Shown in pieces: positions 17,627 to 26,212 of a stretch of DNA of 64,000 nucleotides (position 1 is its first letter; each line of letters opens with the position of its first letter). A program made the position numbers and the translations under genes. The stretch covers positions 85,729 to 149,728 of the forward strand of contig JAMLGK010000007.1 of NCBI GenBank assembly GCA_023957995.1, written 5' to 3'. The DNA is from Microthrixaceae bacterium (GTDB lineage: Bacteria; Actinomycetota; Acidimicrobiia; Acidimicrobiales; Microtrichaceae). The notes beneath the pieces were generated by a model. It was not told where the DNA came from. It saw only the letters and a list, made by a program, of their open reading frames with translations, and did no database searches.

Positions 17627-19117
17627 GTGTCCGACACCACAACAGCCGACGCCCAGCCGCAAGAAGCGGTCGACCCCATGGGCGACTACATCCCCCGACA
17701 GATAACCGAGAACGATCTCGGCGAATTGTCCCTAGACGACGCATACGCGCAATCCATGGTGGATGTGGCCGACGGCCAGTTGGTCACCGGCACGGTCGTG
17801 AAGGTCGACCGCGACGAGGTCCTGCTCGACATCGGTTACAAGTCCGAGGGCGTCATCCCCAGCCGCGAGCTGTCGATCCGCAACGAGGTCGACCCCGGCG
17901 AGGTCGTCTCCCTCGGCGACGAGATCGAAGCCCTGGTCCTGCAGAAGGAGGACAAGGAAGGGCGTCTGGTCCTGTCCAAGAAGCGCGCCCAGTACGAGCG
18001 CGCCTGGGGCACGATCGAGAAGATCAAGGAAGAAGAGGGTGTCGTTTCGGGACCCGTCATCGAGGTCGTCAAGGGCGGCCTGATCCTCGATATCGGCCTT
18101 CGTGGCTTCCTGCCGGCCTCACTGGTGGAGCTCCGTCGTGTGCGCGACCTGCAGCCCTACATCGGCCGCGACCTCGAAGCGAAGATCATCGAGCTCGACA
18201 AGAACCGCAACAACGTGGTGTTGAGCCGGCGCGCCTACCTCGAGGAGACGCAGAAGGAACAGCGCGAGGACTTCCTCACCAACCTCAAGCCGGGCGAGCG
18301 CCGCAAGGGCACCGTGTCCAGCGTGGTCAACTTCGGTGCGTTCGTGGATCTCGGCGGAATGGATGGACTCATCCACGTCTCGGAGCTCTCCTGGAAGCAC
18401 GTCGACCACCCCGGTTCGGTCGTCACCGTCGGCGACGAGGTGGATGTCGAGGTGCTCGAGGTCGACCACGACCGCGAGCGCATCTCGCTCTCACTCAAGG
18501 CCACCCAGCAGGATCCGTGGCAGGAGTTCGCCTCCAACCACCAGGTCGGAGAGCTGGTCTACGGCCGGGTCACCAAGCTCGTTCCGTTCGGTTCGTTCAT
18601 CCAGGTGGGCGACGGCATCGAGGGACTCGTGCACATCTCGGAGATGTCCGCACACCACGTGGACCTGCCCGAACAGGTCGTCACACCCGGCGAGGAGCTG
18701 TGGGTCAAGATCATCGACCTCGACCTCGACCGTCGGCGTATCAGCCTCTCGATCAAGCAGGCCGCCGAGGGCGGCATCGTCGCTGCTGAGTACCAGGAGC
18801 ACTTCGGCGAGCACGCCTACGACGACGAGGGCAACTACATCGGTGGCGAGATCGCTCCCGACGAGACCTCTGAGGGCCAGGAAGCCTGGGCGGAGTACTA
18901 CGCCGAACAGGGTGGCGAAGCACCGCCAGAGGGTGCAGCACCAGCCGGGGCGGAGCAGGCCGAGGCCGGAGCTGAAGCCGCTGTCGAAGCTGCTGCGGAG
19001 CCGGTGAGCGACGAGTCCGGGACGCCCGAGGCGCCTGAGGCAGACGCCACGGTCGATTCCGAGGCGCCGGAACCCGCCGCCGAGGCGGCAGCCGCCGAGG
19101 AGCCAGGCGAGGGCTGA
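17627..19117 (+). CDS. rpsA: 30S ribosomal protein S1
   Basis: A 496-aa protein with four S1 RNA-binding domains at about residues 50-120, 138-206, 219-290 and 307-378, each with the VxxxxFGAFVDLG- or VLLDIGYKSEG-type core. It is followed by an acidic Ala/Glu/Pro-rich disordered tail of about 110 residues. It binds mRNA at the 30S subunit. Four domains rather than six, with a long acidic tail, is the actinobacterial form. The GTG at 17627 is chosen because ITENDLGELSLDD, conserved near S1 N-termini, follows about 25 residues later; an internal ATG at Met18 is an alternative. A strong hairpin terminator follows. Confidence 0.95.
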   Translation: MSDTTTADAQPQEAVDPMGDYIPRQITENDLGELSLDDAYAQSMVDVADGQLVTGTVVKVDRDEVLLDIGYKSEGVIPSRELSIRNEVDPGEVVSLGDEIEALVLQKEDKEGRLVLSKKRAQYERAWGTIEKIKEEEGVVSGPVIEVVKGGLILDIGLRGFLPASLVELRRVRDLQPYIGRDLEAKIIELDKNRNNVVLSRRAYLEETQKEQREDFLTNLKPGERRKGTVSSVVNFGAFVDLGGMDGLIHVSELSWKHVDHPGSVVTVGDEVDVEVLEVDHDRERISLSLKATQQDPWQEFASNHQVGELVYGRVTKLVPFGSFIQVGDGIEGLVHISEMSAHHVDLPEQVVTPGEELWVKIIDLDLDRRRISLSIKQAAEGGIVAAEYQEHFGEHAYDDEGNYIGGEIAPDETSEGQEAWAEYYAEQGGEAPPEGAAPAGAEQAEAGAEAAVEAAAEPVSDESGTPEAPEADATVDSEAPEPAAEAAAAEEPGEG

Positions 19118-19160
19118 TACCTGGGGCAGAGCCCACGGCTCCGCCCTCACGACAACGACG

Positions 19161-19193
19161 AGACGCCCCGGGCCTTTGCGCACCGGGGCGTCT
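19161..19193 (+). terminator. Intrinsic terminator of rpsA
   Basis: An 11-bp perfect stem, AGACGCCCCGG (19161-19171) with CCGGGGCGTCT (19183-19193), has an 11-nt loop and is followed by TCG without a T-tract. Confidence 0.75.
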
Positions 19194-19463
19194 TCGCGCG
19201 CTCGGCCGTGTCGCAGCATGCGCTTGCCCTGAGGAAGGCTGCCGGGCCGATTCGCACAGAACCGGTGCCCTGATACACCGGGCCGGGGCCTGTACGCGGA
19301 GGTCTACCGGAGTGCCCGGGCGGGATTGAACGGGCGGGACCGAAGGGGATTGTTGGGGCGGATCCTTAAAGGCGGGGCGTGAACCGGTCGAACGTAATGC
19401 CAAGCGGATTCCGCGCCCCGCGCCGGATGTCCGTGCACACCCCAAGCACGCACGGAGAAACAA
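19194..19463. other. Non-coding spacer upstream of the Tad locus
   Basis: This is the longest gene-free stretch of the window (346 bp from the rpsA stop, including the terminator). It contains a C/G-rich segment with several CGGGCGGG-like words, the AT-richer patch GATCCTTAAAGG at 19361-19372, and a purine-rich ribosome site (CGGAGAAACAA) directly before the cpaB GTG. The Tad promoter must lie here, but no confident -10/-35 pair can be named. No RNA gene is recognised. Confidence 0.5.
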
Positions 19464-20330
19464 GTGAGTTCACGTCGAACGTTGATCCTCATCGGAGCCC
19501 TACTGCTGGGAGGCCTCGCGGCCTTCCTCACGCTCAACTACGTCCGTGGGGTGGAGAACCGCGTCTCCGAGGACACCGAGCTGATCGAGGTCGTCGTCGC
19601 CCAGGCACCCGTGGCCGAGGGAACGCAGGCCTCGGCCGCAATTGCCGACGGCAGCCTCGCTGTCGCCGAGCGTGCACGCCAGGACGTTCCGGCGAATGCC
19701 GTGTCGCGCCTCGCCGATGTCGAGGGCGAGGTGGCTGCCATCGACCTGAGCGGCGGCGAGATCGTCACCTCGACGATGTTCGCCGGGATCCAGGACCTGA
19801 CCGGATCCCGCTCCGCCTCGCTGGATCCGGGCAATGTGGCCATCACCGTCAATGTCGACAGCGCGTCGGTCAGTGGTGGTCTGATCCAGCCCGGTGACCG
19901 GGTGAACCTGCTCGTGCGGTTCCAGCGCACCGCCACGGCCGCCGGAGACGCCGAGGGCGGCGAGGGCGACACCGGAGAGACCTCCCTCGGGGTGGGCGAC
20001 GGTGGCGTGATCATCCCGAAGCCGGCCGGCTACGCCTTCCAGGCGGTGAAGGTCTTCGCCGTCGGAACCGATGCTGGTACCGCGGTCGCCGACGAGTCGG
20101 CGGACGGGGAGGCCGAAGGCGGAGCCACCGAGAACCTGTCGACATTCCTCACCCTGCAGATGCCTCCCGAGGATGCAGCCCTGTTGGCCTCGGTGCGTGA
20201 TGCAGAGCTCTTCGCATCACTGGTGCCGCCCGACTACGAACCCCGGCCGATCGAAGTGATCGGTGACCTGCCTGCCCTGCCGGGCATGGAAGGCCGCGGC
20301 ATCTACGAGGACGAGAACGCAGGACAGTGA
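19464..20330 (+). CDS. cpaB: Flp pilus assembly protein CpaB/RcpC
   Basis: A 288-aa envelope protein of Tad/Flp systems. One N-terminal membrane helix (about residues 6-26, LILIGALLLGGLAAFLTL) is followed by a SAF-like domain (VVVAQAPVAEGTQASAAIADG) and an RcpC/CpaB domain (ISVNVD-type segment AITVNVDSASVSGGLIQPGD with LLVRF). A Gly/Asp/Glu-rich insertion occupies about 160-215. The GTG start is supported by CGGAGAAA upstream. It is the first gene of the cpaB-tadZ-tadA-tadB-tadC run, and its stop overlaps the tadZ GTG. Confidence 0.85.
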   Translation: MSSRRTLILIGALLLGGLAAFLTLNYVRGVENRVSEDTELIEVVVAQAPVAEGTQASAAIADGSLAVAERARQDVPANAVSRLADVEGEVAAIDLSGGEIVTSTMFAGIQDLTGSRSASLDPGNVAITVNVDSASVSGGLIQPGDRVNLLVRFQRTATAAGDAEGGEGDTGETSLGVGDGGVIIPKPAGYAFQAVKVFAVGTDAGTAVADESADGEAEGGATENLSTFLTLQMPPEDAALLASVRDAELFASLVPPDYEPRPIEVIGDLPALPGMEGRGIYEDENAGQ

Positions 20331-21613
20331 GCGAGATCGTGACCACCGGCGAACCGCACCCCAGTGCAGCCCCGTCGGCATACCCGCAACACGCCCCGAA
20401 CGTGGCCGTCGCAGCCAACGGGACACCTGTCCCCGTCGCGACCCCGGGAGTGTCGGTGGCCGTTGTGGAGCTCGACGTACCCACTCGGGAACGCATCGTG
20501 TCGCTCCTCGGCGACGGGGTCACCCCGTTCAACACCCTCGAGGAGCTCACTTCCCGCCTGACCGGCGCGATGCCGGTCGTGGCGGTGCTCGGACCGTCCT
20601 GCACGAGTTCCGACACGCTCCCCCTGATCGAACGCGTCAACCAGCAGTACCCCTACATGGCGTCGGTGATGATCGTCTCGGAGCTCAGCACGACCCTGCT
20701 CCAGCAGGCACTGCGGGCCGGGGTCCGCGATGTGCTCGCAATGGGTGGCGAGGCCGGCGCGCTGGCGCTGGCCGTGCAGCGCGTTGCCGTGTCGCTCGAG
20801 TCGGCACCCCGGGCGGTACCCACAGCACCGCCCGCGGATTCTGAGGGCGCGGATCTCGAGGCGGTCAACGGGAAGGTCTATTCGATCTTCTCCACCAAGG
20901 GCGGCTCGGGGAAGTCGGTCCTGGCCACCTCGTTGGCCACGACCCTCGCCCGACGCAGCGACCTCCCCGTGTGCCTGGTGGATGCCGATCTGCAGTTCGG
21001 CGACGTCGCGGTGATGCTCAAGCTCGCCCCCAGCCACACCATCGTCGATGCGGTATCGGTGCTCGACCGCCTGGATCCCGCAATGCTCGACGGGCTGTTG
21101 GTGACCCACGAACCCAGCGGACTGCGCGTGTTGCCCGCTCCGCTCGAGCCCGCCTTCGCCGACCAGGTGTCCGCACACGACATGCGGACCATCATCGACA
21201 CCCTGCGCACGTTCTGCGGTCACGTGGTGGTCGACACACCGGCCTACTTCAATGACGTAGTGCTCGGGCTGGTGGAGGCCTCCGACGACGTCCTGCTGGT
21301 GGCCGGCATGGACATCCCCAACATCAAGAACGTCAAGATCGGCCTGCAGACCCTTCGCCTGCTCGACACTCCGACCGAGAAGCTGCACCTCGTGCTCAAC
21401 AGGGCCAACTCGAAGGTGAAGCTGGAGGTCAGTGAGGTCGAGAAGACGCTCGGAATGAAGGCCACGGCGCTCATTCCCAGCGACATCGCAGTTCCCCAGT
21501 CGGTCAACAAGGGCGAGCCGGTGGTTCAGTTCGCCCCCAAGTCCTCGGTGGCCAAATCGATCGAGGATCTCGCCGACATGATGCTGCCGCGCCAGGCCAA
21601 GCGGAAGCGCTGA
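20327..21613 (+). CDS. tadZ: TadZ/CpaE pilus-assembly ATPase
   Basis: A 428-aa ParA/MinD-superfamily protein that localises Tad secretion machines. The N-terminal third has a receiver-like fold (VAVVELDVPTRERIVSLL...ALRAGVRDVLAMGG) without an obvious phosphorylation site, typical of CpaE/TadZ. The deviant Walker A is STKGGSGKS with Lys191 and Lys196, followed by VCLVDADLQFGDVA and VVVDTPAYFND. The GTG start overlaps the cpaB stop by 4 bp. The gene is followed after 17 nt by tadA. Confidence 0.9.
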   Translation: MSEIVTTGEPHPSAAPSAYPQHAPNVAVAANGTPVPVATPGVSVAVVELDVPTRERIVSLLGDGVTPFNTLEELTSRLTGAMPVVAVLGPSCTSSDTLPLIERVNQQYPYMASVMIVSELSTTLLQQALRAGVRDVLAMGGEAGALALAVQRVAVSLESAPRAVPTAPPADSEGADLEAVNGKVYSIFSTKGGSGKSVLATSLATTLARRSDLPVCLVDADLQFGDVAVMLKLAPSHTIVDAVSVLDRLDPAMLDGLLVTHEPSGLRVLPAPLEPAFADQVSAHDMRTIIDTLRTFCGHVVVDTPAYFNDVVLGLVEASDDVLLVAGMDIPNIKNVKIGLQTLRLLDTPTEKLHLVLNRANSKVKLEVSEVEKTLGMKATALIPSDIAVPQSVNKGEPVVQFAPKSSVAKSIEDLADMMLPRQAKRKR

Positions 21614-21630
21614 GACAACCGAGGAATCTG

Positions 21631-23352
21631 ATGCCCACCTACCGCCGAGAGCCAGTCGACAACAACGATCCGGAAGCCCCTCCGGCCGCCCCGCGTGGCG
21701 CGTTCAGCCCGCCGCCGGTGGGCGGCGAGAGCCCCGGCTCCGCTCCGCAACAACCTGTCTTTCCCTCCAACGGCTCCTTCACCCCTCCGAGCGCTGATCC
21801 GGTCGCAGATGTCCTGAAACCGAATGCCCCGGCACCCAGCGGTCCCGCCCCGGCCGCGAGCGCCGCGGTCGGCAGCGGCGCGTTCGCCCCTCCGCCCGCC
21901 ACAGCGGATCCCGCCCCGTTCCGTCCGCCGGCCGCCACGACCCCGCCACCGTCGACGAACGGGTCGCTCCCGCAGCAGCCCCCCGCTGCGGCGGGCCACG
22001 GTGCCGGCGGCGGTGCTGAGCAGCCACCGGCGGGCGACAAGGCACCCGTGCGGACCAAGCCGACCAAGGGCGACAGTGCCACGGCCGAACTCAGGCACCG
22101 GATCCATGAACAACTCATCGAGGAACTCGGACCGATCCTCTTCGACAGCCGGCTCTCCGAGGAGGATCTCCGGCGCAAGGTGAACGACCAGCTGCACAGC
22201 GCCATCGCGGCCGAGCGGGTCCCGCTGAGCGCGGCCGACAAGGCGGCGCTGATCCAGGCCGTGGCCGACGACATCCTGGGTTACGGCCCGATCGATCAGC
22301 TGCTGCGCGACGAAGCCGTCACCGAGATCATGGTCAACGGCCCCGACATGACCTTCGTCGAGCGCAACGGAAAGCTGACCCTCGACGAGAACATCCGCTT
22401 CATCGACTACGACCACGTGCGGCGTGTGATCGACAAGATCGTGTCGGCCATCGGTCGTCGCGTCGACGAGTCGACCCCGATGGTGGATGCCCGACTGCCC
22501 GACGGCAGCCGCGTCAACGCGGTGATCGCACCGCTGGCGATCGGCGGTCCGTTCCTCACGATCCGTAAGTTCGCAACCGATCCGCTACGGATCGACGACC
22601 TGATCCGATTCGGTTCGGTCAACGCACACGCGGCCCGTTTCCTCCAGGCGTGCATCGTCGGCAAGCTGAACGTGATCGTGTCGGGCGGTACCGGTACCGG
22701 CAAGACGACCATGCTCAACGTGTTGTCGGGCTTCATCCCCACCGACGAGCGGATCGTCACCGTCGAGGACGCAAAGGAACTCCAGCTCCACCAGGACCAC
22801 GTCCTGTCCCTCGAATCCCGGCCTCCCAACGTCGAGGGTCGCGGCGAGGTATCGATCCGGGACCTGGTCAAGAACACCCTCCGTATGCGTCCCGACCGGA
22901 TCGTGGTGGGGGAGTGCCGTTCCGGTGAGGCACTGGACATGCTCCAGGCCATGAACACCGGCCACGACGGATCGCTCACCACCGTGCACGCCAACAGCCC
23001 CAGGGACACGCTGGCCCGCCTGGAGACACTCGTGCTGATGGCCGGGTTCGATCTCCCGGTCCGTGCGATCCGTGAGCAGATGGCTTCGGCGATCGATGTG
23101 ATCGTGCAGTTGTCGCGGCTGCGTGACGGGACCCGTCGGGTCACCCACGTCACCGAGGTGCAGGGAATGGAGGGTGACGTCATCACGCTCCAGGACGTGT
23201 TCCTGTTCGACTTCTCCGCCGGAGTCGACGAATCGGGGCGCTTCCGCGGGCAACTCCAGGCCACCGGCGTGCGGCCCAAGTTCGCGACGAAGCTCGCGGA
23301 CCTCGGTATCCGACTGGGTCCGGAGATGTTCGCTCCGGGGGCAACCGCGTGA
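21631..23352 (+). CDS. tadA: TadA/CpaF secretion ATPase
   Basis: A 573-aa hexameric ATPase that powers Tad/Flp export. Residues 1-150 form a Pro/Ala/Gly-rich disordered extension, unusually long for the family. The catalytic part has DQLLRDEAVTEIMVNG, the Walker A GGTGTGKTT (352-360), the Asp-box EDAKELQL, Walker B RIVVGECRSGEALDMLQAM and the His-box GSLTTVHANSP. The ATG follows AGGAATCTG, a weak ribosome site. The stop overlaps the tadB GTG by 4 bp. Confidence 0.94.
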   Translation: MPTYRREPVDNNDPEAPPAAPRGAFSPPPVGGESPGSAPQQPVFPSNGSFTPPSADPVADVLKPNAPAPSGPAPAASAAVGSGAFAPPPATADPAPFRPPAATTPPPSTNGSLPQQPPAAAGHGAGGGAEQPPAGDKAPVRTKPTKGDSATAELRHRIHEQLIEELGPILFDSRLSEEDLRRKVNDQLHSAIAAERVPLSAADKAALIQAVADDILGYGPIDQLLRDEAVTEIMVNGPDMTFVERNGKLTLDENIRFIDYDHVRRVIDKIVSAIGRRVDESTPMVDARLPDGSRVNAVIAPLAIGGPFLTIRKFATDPLRIDDLIRFGSVNAHAARFLQACIVGKLNVIVSGGTGTGKTTMLNVLSGFIPTDERIVTVEDAKELQLHQDHVLSLESRPPNVEGRGEVSIRDLVKNTLRMRPDRIVVGECRSGEALDMLQAMNTGHDGSLTTVHANSPRDTLARLETLVLMAGFDLPVRAIREQMASAIDVIVQLSRLRDGTRRVTHVTEVQGMEGDVITLQDVFLFDFSAGVDESGRFRGQLQATGVRPKFATKLADLGIRLGPEMFAPGATA

Positions 23353-25265
23353 GGATCCGGTCCCGGGCGCTGATGCGCTCCGCTCTGCTCGGCATGGTGT
23401 TCGGCCTGATCGCCGCGCCGGTTGTCGTGGCGGCCCAGGAGGATCCCGCCTCCGACGGTTCGGGTCTGAGCGTCGAACGGGTTGACGCCAGGGGTGAGAG
23501 CTGGCGCATCAGCGGGGTGTCCCCCGGTGGCGCACCGACCCTGGAGCTGGACGGGGAGAGCCTGGCGACCAAGCAACAGGAGATCACCACCGATCTGGTG
23601 GTCGTGATCGACAATGACCGATCCCTTCCCAACGGCAACCTGCAGCTGTCCAGCAACGCTGCGGCGACGTTGCTCCCGGGCGTGGGCCCGATCGGCAAGG
23701 TGGGTGTCGTCAGCACCGCTCGTCTGGGTGCCCAACAGGAACTCCCGCTCAGCGCCGACCCGAACGCTGTGGCCGGTGCGATGCAGGCCGTGACAGCGGA
23801 CGGGGACTCGGCGGTGTGGGACGCGATCACGAGGGCCGCAGGGCTGCTCGAATCGAGTGACGCCCCCCAGAAGCGCGTTGTTGCCTACGTGGGGTCAGGT
23901 GACCGTCTCTCGACGAGTTCTCCGGGCGCGGCAGAGACAGCCCTGCGCCTGGCCGACGCACAGTTGGACGTGATGACCGTACCGACCGCCCAGAACGCGG
24001 CCCGGCTCTCCGAGATGGTCGAGGCGGTCGGAGGTTCGTTCACACCACTGGCCGGTGACGACGACTACGAACAGGGAACCGAGGACGAACTGGTCCGCCT
24101 CGACGAGCAGTTCTCGCTGGCCTTCTCACCGCTCGAGGGCAGCGAGCCCGTCGACCTGACCGTGCTCGCCGCGCAGGGCGAACAGACCCAGGTGGTGAGT
24201 GTTCAACCCGGAGCGGTCACCACGGGTGCGAAGTCCCTGTCGGCCGTGGTGCCATCGAGCAGCCTCGTGCAGTCGATCCTCTCCAACGGTCTGACCAGAT
24301 GGCTGGCGGTCCTCCTGCTCGCGGGTGCCGTGGTCGGGTTCGTGTGGTCCCTGCTCAACATGGTGGTCCCCGACAAGGACAGCCTCGAGAACCGCCTCCA
24401 GGTCTACGAGGAGACCGCCGAGGGTCCGATCGAGGGTGACGGCGAGGCCCATGGGGTCATGACCGTGCCGATCCTGCAGCGTGCGGTCGACTTCACCGGT
24501 GAGATGGCCGAGAAGCGTGGCTTCCTGGAGTCCATCGAGGTGTCCCTCGAGCGTGCCTCGCTCCCGCTGAGGGCGGCCGAGGCCATGTTCTTCGTGGCCA
24601 CCCTGGCCTTCCTCCTGGGCGTGGTGGCCGTGGTGCTGACCGGGAACCTGCTGATGGGACTGGTGGTGTTCGGGTTCGCCCTGATGCTTCCCAAGGCGAT
24701 CCTGGACATGCGTGTGCGGCGGCGTCAGAAGAAGTTCGTCGGACAGCTCCCCGACATGCTCGCCCTGCTGGCGGGAACGCTGAAGGCCGGTTACTCGATC
24801 ACACAGGGTTTCGAGGCGGTCTCCAAGGAGGTCGACGAGCCGATGGGCAAGGAGCTGCGCCGGGTCGTCACCGAACATCGGCTCGGGCGCACCCTCGAGG
24901 ACGCACTCGATTCGACCGCAGGGCGGATGGGCTCGGACGACTTCGCCTGGACGGTCATGGCCATCAAGATCCAGCGGGAGGTCGGAGGAAACCTGGCCGA
25001 ACTCCTCATGACCGTCGCAGACACCATGACCCAGCGGGAACGCCTGCGCCGTGACGTCAACAGCCTCACGGCGGAGGGACGTGTATCAGCGTTCATCCTG
25101 GGCCTGTTGCCCCCGGCGCTCGGCGTGGTGATGTACATGATGAACCGCGATTACATCATGGAGCTCTTCACCCCGGGTCTGGGCTACGTGATGATCGGAG
25201 CAGCGGTTGTTGCGATGGTCATCGGGTTCGTGTGGATGAAAAAGATCATCACGATCGAGGTGTGA
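23349..25265 (+). CDS. tadB: VWA domain-TadB fusion protein
   Basis: A 638-aa protein, about twice the length of ordinary TadB. It starts with a signal peptide (RSALLGMVFGLIAAPVVVAAQ), then an extracytoplasmic von Willebrand A-like domain (about 80-240) with a degenerate metal site DNDRS (Asp88, Asp90, Ser92) and the later GDSAVWDAI motif. A beta-rich segment, a membrane helix (about 318-340), a cytoplasmic linker and a T2SSF/TadB domain with several membrane helices (about 390-638, LPDMLALLAGTLKAGYS, IQREVGGNLAELLM) follow. The TadB half is the inner-membrane platform. The VWA half could contact pilins or envelope proteins; that role is inferred. GTG start overlapping tadA. Confidence 0.85.
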   Translation: MRIRSRALMRSALLGMVFGLIAAPVVVAAQEDPASDGSGLSVERVDARGESWRISGVSPGGAPTLELDGESLATKQQEITTDLVVVIDNDRSLPNGNLQLSSNAAATLLPGVGPIGKVGVVSTARLGAQQELPLSADPNAVAGAMQAVTADGDSAVWDAITRAAGLLESSDAPQKRVVAYVGSGDRLSTSSPGAAETALRLADAQLDVMTVPTAQNAARLSEMVEAVGGSFTPLAGDDDYEQGTEDELVRLDEQFSLAFSPLEGSEPVDLTVLAAQGEQTQVVSVQPGAVTTGAKSLSAVVPSSSLVQSILSNGLTRWLAVLLLAGAVVGFVWSLLNMVVPDKDSLENRLQVYEETAEGPIEGDGEAHGVMTVPILQRAVDFTGEMAEKRGFLESIEVSLERASLPLRAAEAMFFVATLAFLLGVVAVVLTGNLLMGLVVFGFALMLPKAILDMRVRRRQKKFVGQLPDMLALLAGTLKAGYSITQGFEAVSKEVDEPMGKELRRVVTEHRLGRTLEDALDSTAGRMGSDDFAWTVMAIKIQREVGGNLAELLMTVADTMTQRERLRRDVNSLTAEGRVSAFILGLLPPALGVVMYMMNRDYIMELFTPGLGYVMIGAAVVAMVIGFVWMKKIITIEV

Positions 25266-25267
25266 CG

Positions 25268-26194
25268 ATGTCGCCGACCGTATTGTTCGCAGCCCTGATG
25301 GTCGCCGGAGGTGTCTCCGCGGTCGTGTTCGTCGTGCTGTCGCAGATCGAAGAACGTCAGATGATCCGCGAGACGCTGCGTCAGCTCGACGGCTACGAGG
25401 TGGAGAGCACGAGGGACCAGGAGCTCCTGGATCCTCTCAGGGACCGGGCGCTCCAACCGTTCCTCAACGGGCTCACCGGCCTGGGCCGTCGGTTCACGCC
25501 CATCGGATACGTCGAGAAGGTGAAGCAACGGTTCGTCTGGGCCGGCGAGATGGATCCGACCAAGGTGGACCGCTTCCTGGCGGTCAAGGTGGTCACGTCC
25601 GCTCTCGCCGTGGTGGCGTTCATCGCCATCTTCATCTTCGGTGTGTTGCCGCTCAGCGGCATGCCCAAGCTGGTCGTCGGAGGTGCGATAGTCGCGGCCT
25701 TCGTCATGGGCCCGGACTCGAGCCTCAAGAAGCGGGTGTCGAGTCGCCAGCACGAGATCCAGGTCACCCTGCCCGACGTACTCGATCTGCTGGTCATCTC
25801 GGTCGAGGCCGGACTCGGCTTCGAACAGGCGCTGGACCGGGTGATCCACTCGGTGCCCGGTGCGATGAGTGACGAGTTCTCGAGGATGCTCGGAGAGACC
25901 AGGGCCGGTGCCAACCGCTCGGATGCCATGCGCGCCCTGGACGACCGCTGCAACGTGCCCGAGCTGCGCAGCTTCGTGATGGCGATCATCCAGGCGGACA
26001 CGTTCGGCGTCTCGATCGGCCGGGTGCTGCGGAGCCAGTCCCAGGAGATGAGGATCAAACGGCGCCAGTTGGCCGAGGAGCAGGCCCAGAAGGCGCCGGT
26101 GAAGATGATGATCCCGATGGTCTTCTGCATCTTCCCTGCCCTGTTCGCGGTCGTGCTGGGCCCGGCGATCCTGCAGATCAAGGAGGGACTGTGA
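25268..26194 (+). CDS. tadC: TadC inner-membrane platform protein
   Basis: A 308-aa T2SSF-family membrane protein, the partner of TadB. It has an N-terminal helix (LFAALMVAGGVSAVVFVVL), a central pair (VVTSALAVVAFIAIFIFGVL and MPKLVVGGAIVAAFVMG), the conserved cytoplasmic block LPDVLDLLVISVEAGLGFEQAL and a C-terminal helix (MVFCIFPALFAVVLGPAIL). The ATG at 25268 lies 2 nt after the tadB stop, with GAGG in the tadB 3' end as ribosome site. It closes the recognised Tad genes. No TadE/TadF or pilin gene follows. Confidence 0.92.
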   Translation: MSPTVLFAALMVAGGVSAVVFVVLSQIEERQMIRETLRQLDGYEVESTRDQELLDPLRDRALQPFLNGLTGLGRRFTPIGYVEKVKQRFVWAGEMDPTKVDRFLAVKVVTSALAVVAFIAIFIFGVLPLSGMPKLVVGGAIVAAFVMGPDSSLKKRVSSRQHEIQVTLPDVLDLLVISVEAGLGFEQALDRVIHSVPGAMSDEFSRMLGETRAGANRSDAMRALDDRCNVPELRSFVMAIIQADTFGVSIGRVLRSQSQEMRIKRRQLAEEQAQKAPVKMMIPMVFCIFPALFAVVLGPAILQIKEGL

Positions 26195-26212
26195 GTCCCT
26201 CAGGGCGATGAG

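Noticed and set aside
19194..19463. Riboswitch or small RNA upstream of cpaB
   Set aside because: No conserved riboswitch core or stable paired structure could be recognised beyond the rpsA terminator.
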